Part shown: positions 62,788 to 64,000 of the stretch, one piece after another
How the letters are laid out: each line of letters begins with the position of its first letter
Numbering within the stretch: the first letter of the stretch is position 1
Source of the DNA: JAEUNX01 sp034004685
GTDB lineage: Bacteria > Pseudomonadota > Gammaproteobacteria > Burkholderiales > Rhodocyclaceae
Direction of reading: 5' to 3'
Assembly: GCA_034004685.1 (NCBI GenBank)
Contig: JAVEWG010000016.1
Location: 1 to 64,000 of the forward strand
DNA: 64,000 nucleotides
Notes under the pieces: generated by a model
The model's input: the letters and a program-made list of their open reading frames with translations, nothing else
Databases searched by the model: none
What the model was told of the DNA's origin: nothing
Made by a program: the position numbers and the translations under genes

Positions 62788-64000
62788 ATGGAAAATATCG
62801 ACCTGCTGATCAGCCCCCGCTGGATCATTCCGGTAGAACCCTCCGGCGTGATCCTGGAGGGACACAGCCTGGCGGTGAAGGGCGAGCTTATCCATGGAAT
62901 TTTGCCCCGGGAGGAAGCCCTGGCACGCTTCGCCCCCCGGCAGACCCTGGATCTGCCCGACCACGCCCTCATCCCCGGTCTGGTCAATCTCCATGCCCAC
63001 AGCGCCATGAGCCTGCTGCGAGGCATCGCCGACGATCTCCCCCTCATGCGCTGGCTGCAAGAAGCCATCTGGCCAGCGGAAGGCCGCCTGGTTTCCCATG
63101 ATTTCGTCCGGGACGGCACCCTCCTGGCCGCCGCCGAAATGCTGCGCGGAGGCATTACCACCTGCAATGACATGTATTTCCATCCGCAGGCGGCAGCCGA
63201 AGCCTATGACCTGGCCGGCATGCGGGCGGTGGTCGGCATGGTGGTGATCGACTTCCCCACGCCCTACGCCAGCAGCGCCGACGAATACTTTCGCAAGGGC
63301 CTCGCCGCCATGGAAGCCTGGCACGACCAAGGCGACCTCCTGTTTGCCATCGCGCCCCACGCACCCTACACCGTTTCCGACGAAAACCTGAGCCGTTGCC
63401 TCAGCCTCGCCGAAGAACTACAAATCCCGATTCACATGCATGTGCATGAAACCCGCCAGGAAATCGAGGAAAGCCTGGCCCGATTTGGTCTGCGCCCCCT
63501 GGAGCGACTCACCAAACTCGGCCTGCTGGGGCCGGCATTCATCGCGGTCCACGCCGTGCACCTCACCTCGGAAGAGATCAGCCTGCTGGCCCGCCACCAA
63601 TGCGGAATCGCCCATTGCCCAACATCCAACATGAAATTGGCCAGTGGAATTGCACCGAGTCGGGATCTCAACGCCGCCGGCCTCAACGTTGGCCTGGGTA
63701 CCGATGGAGCGGCCAGCAACAACCGCCTCGACCTCTTTCGGGAGATGAACATCGCCAGTTTGCTAGCCAAGGCATCAACAAACGACGCCACCAGCATTCC
63801 GGCAGCCCAAGCTCTGCGCATGGCAACCCTATCCGGTGCGGCAGCCCTGGGGCTTGCGGATCGGCTCGGGACCCTGGAAACCGGCAAATTGGCTGACCTG
63901 TGCGCGGTATCCTTCGCCGAATTCGAAATGAACCCATGCCACGACCCTATTTCCCATCTGGTCAATGTCGCGGACCGAAGACTGGTAACCCACGTCTGGG
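62788..64000 (+). CDS. mtaD: MTA/SAH deaminase-type TRZ/ATZ family amidohydrolase (3' end cut by window edge)
   Basis: 404 codons are present of a family of about 440. The metal-dependent amidohydrolase motifs are visible: NLHAHSAMSLLRGIADDLPL (H-x-H), MHVHETRQEI (His ligand plus Glu), and GTDGAASNNRLDLFREM with the metal Asp. These match 5-methylthioadenosine/S-adenosylhomocysteine deaminases of the TRZ/ATZ group; chlorohydrolases of the same group cannot be fully excluded. The ATG at 62788 has AAGGA seven nt upstream. In proteobacteria this gene is often beside ubiG and gyrA (from memory). It is divergent from gyrA across 182 bp. Confidence 0.88.
   Translation, partial: MENIDLLISPRWIIPVEPSGVILEGHSLAVKGELIHGILPREEALARFAPRQTLDLPDHALIPGLVNLHAHSAMSLLRGIADDLPLMRWLQEAIWPAEGRLVSHDFVRDGTLLAAAEMLRGGITTCNDMYFHPQAAAEAYDLAGMRAVVGMVVIDFPTPYASSADEYFRKGLAAMEAWHDQGDLLFAIAPHAPYTVSDENLSRCLSLAEELQIPIHMHVHETRQEIEESLARFGLRPLERLTKLGLLGPAFIAVHAVHLTSEEISLLARHQCGIAHCPTSNMKLASGIAPSRDLNAAGLNVGLGTDGAASNNRLDLFREMNIASLLAKASTNDATSIPAAQALRMATLSGAAALGLADRLGTLETGKLADLCAVSFAEFEMNPCHDPISHLVNVADRRLVTHVW

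Overview
The window is GC-rich chromosomal DNA of a betaproteobacterium, most likely a denitrifying member of the Rhodocyclales. This assignment is inferred from gene families and gene order (infC-rpmI-rplT-pheST-ihfA-merR, rpsP-rimM-trmD-rplS, gyrA-serC-pheA-hisC-tyrA-aroA/cmk-rpsA-ihfB-lapAB), not from a database search. Nearly all the sequence is coding. I saw no prophage, transposase gene, CRISPR array or plasmid gene.

Layout. 1-6.2 kb (- strand): the start of a response regulator, a fused double-domain acyl-CoA dehydrogenase, and flhA and flhB with no other flagellar genes beside them. 6.4-12.7 kb: a DUF4124 protein, a membrane-anchored GltB-like FMN protein, nadC, a 45-residue membrane protein, and a + strand run of a DUF2889 protein, a cupin, an EEP-family phosphatase/nuclease and a short EamA protein. 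12.7-13.4 kb is a decayed non-coding stretch with a REP-like inverted pair and the relic of a histidine kinase C-terminus; pepN follows. 16.2-26.9 kb is a split nitric oxide reductase accessory cluster: norE-norF-norQ, then two antiparallel PAS sensor genes, then a membrane protein, a CcoG/NapH-like 4Fe-4S protein and norD. The structural genes norC and norB are absent. Both + strand segments start with an FNR/DNR-like box and no Shine-Dalgarno sequence.

26.9-36.6 kb: an RDD protein, ilvB-ilvH-ilvC, pssA, a 151-bp palindromic MITE-like element, a DUF2069 protein with wrbA, a YihY protein, a large protein with a possible PilZ module, and pyrF. 36.7-38.8 kb: rpsP-rimM-trmD-rplS, closed by a terminator. 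39.2-46.9 kb (- strand): tRNA-Val(GAC), thrS, infC (AUC start), rpmI, rplT, pheS, pheT, ihfA, a MerR regulator and tRNA-Pro(GGG). 47.0-62.6 kb (- strand) is a long aromatic amino acid / translation / envelope superoperon running from gyrA through serC, pheA, hisC, tyrA, aroA-cmk, rpsA, ihfB, lapA, lapB, ugd and cysM to a 3'-5' exonuclease. The window ends in a divergent MTA/SAH-deaminase-type amidohydrolase gene that is cut by the edge.

How the genes work together. Most of the window is core metabolism and translation: branched-chain and aromatic amino acids, serine, cysteine, NAD, UMP and phospholipid synthesis, plus two aminoacyl-tRNA synthetases. Both IHF subunits are encoded here, about 12 kb apart. 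The accessory interest lies in the split nor cluster, the MITE-like element, the decayed 12.7-13.4 kb region, and several unusual translation or regulatory signals.
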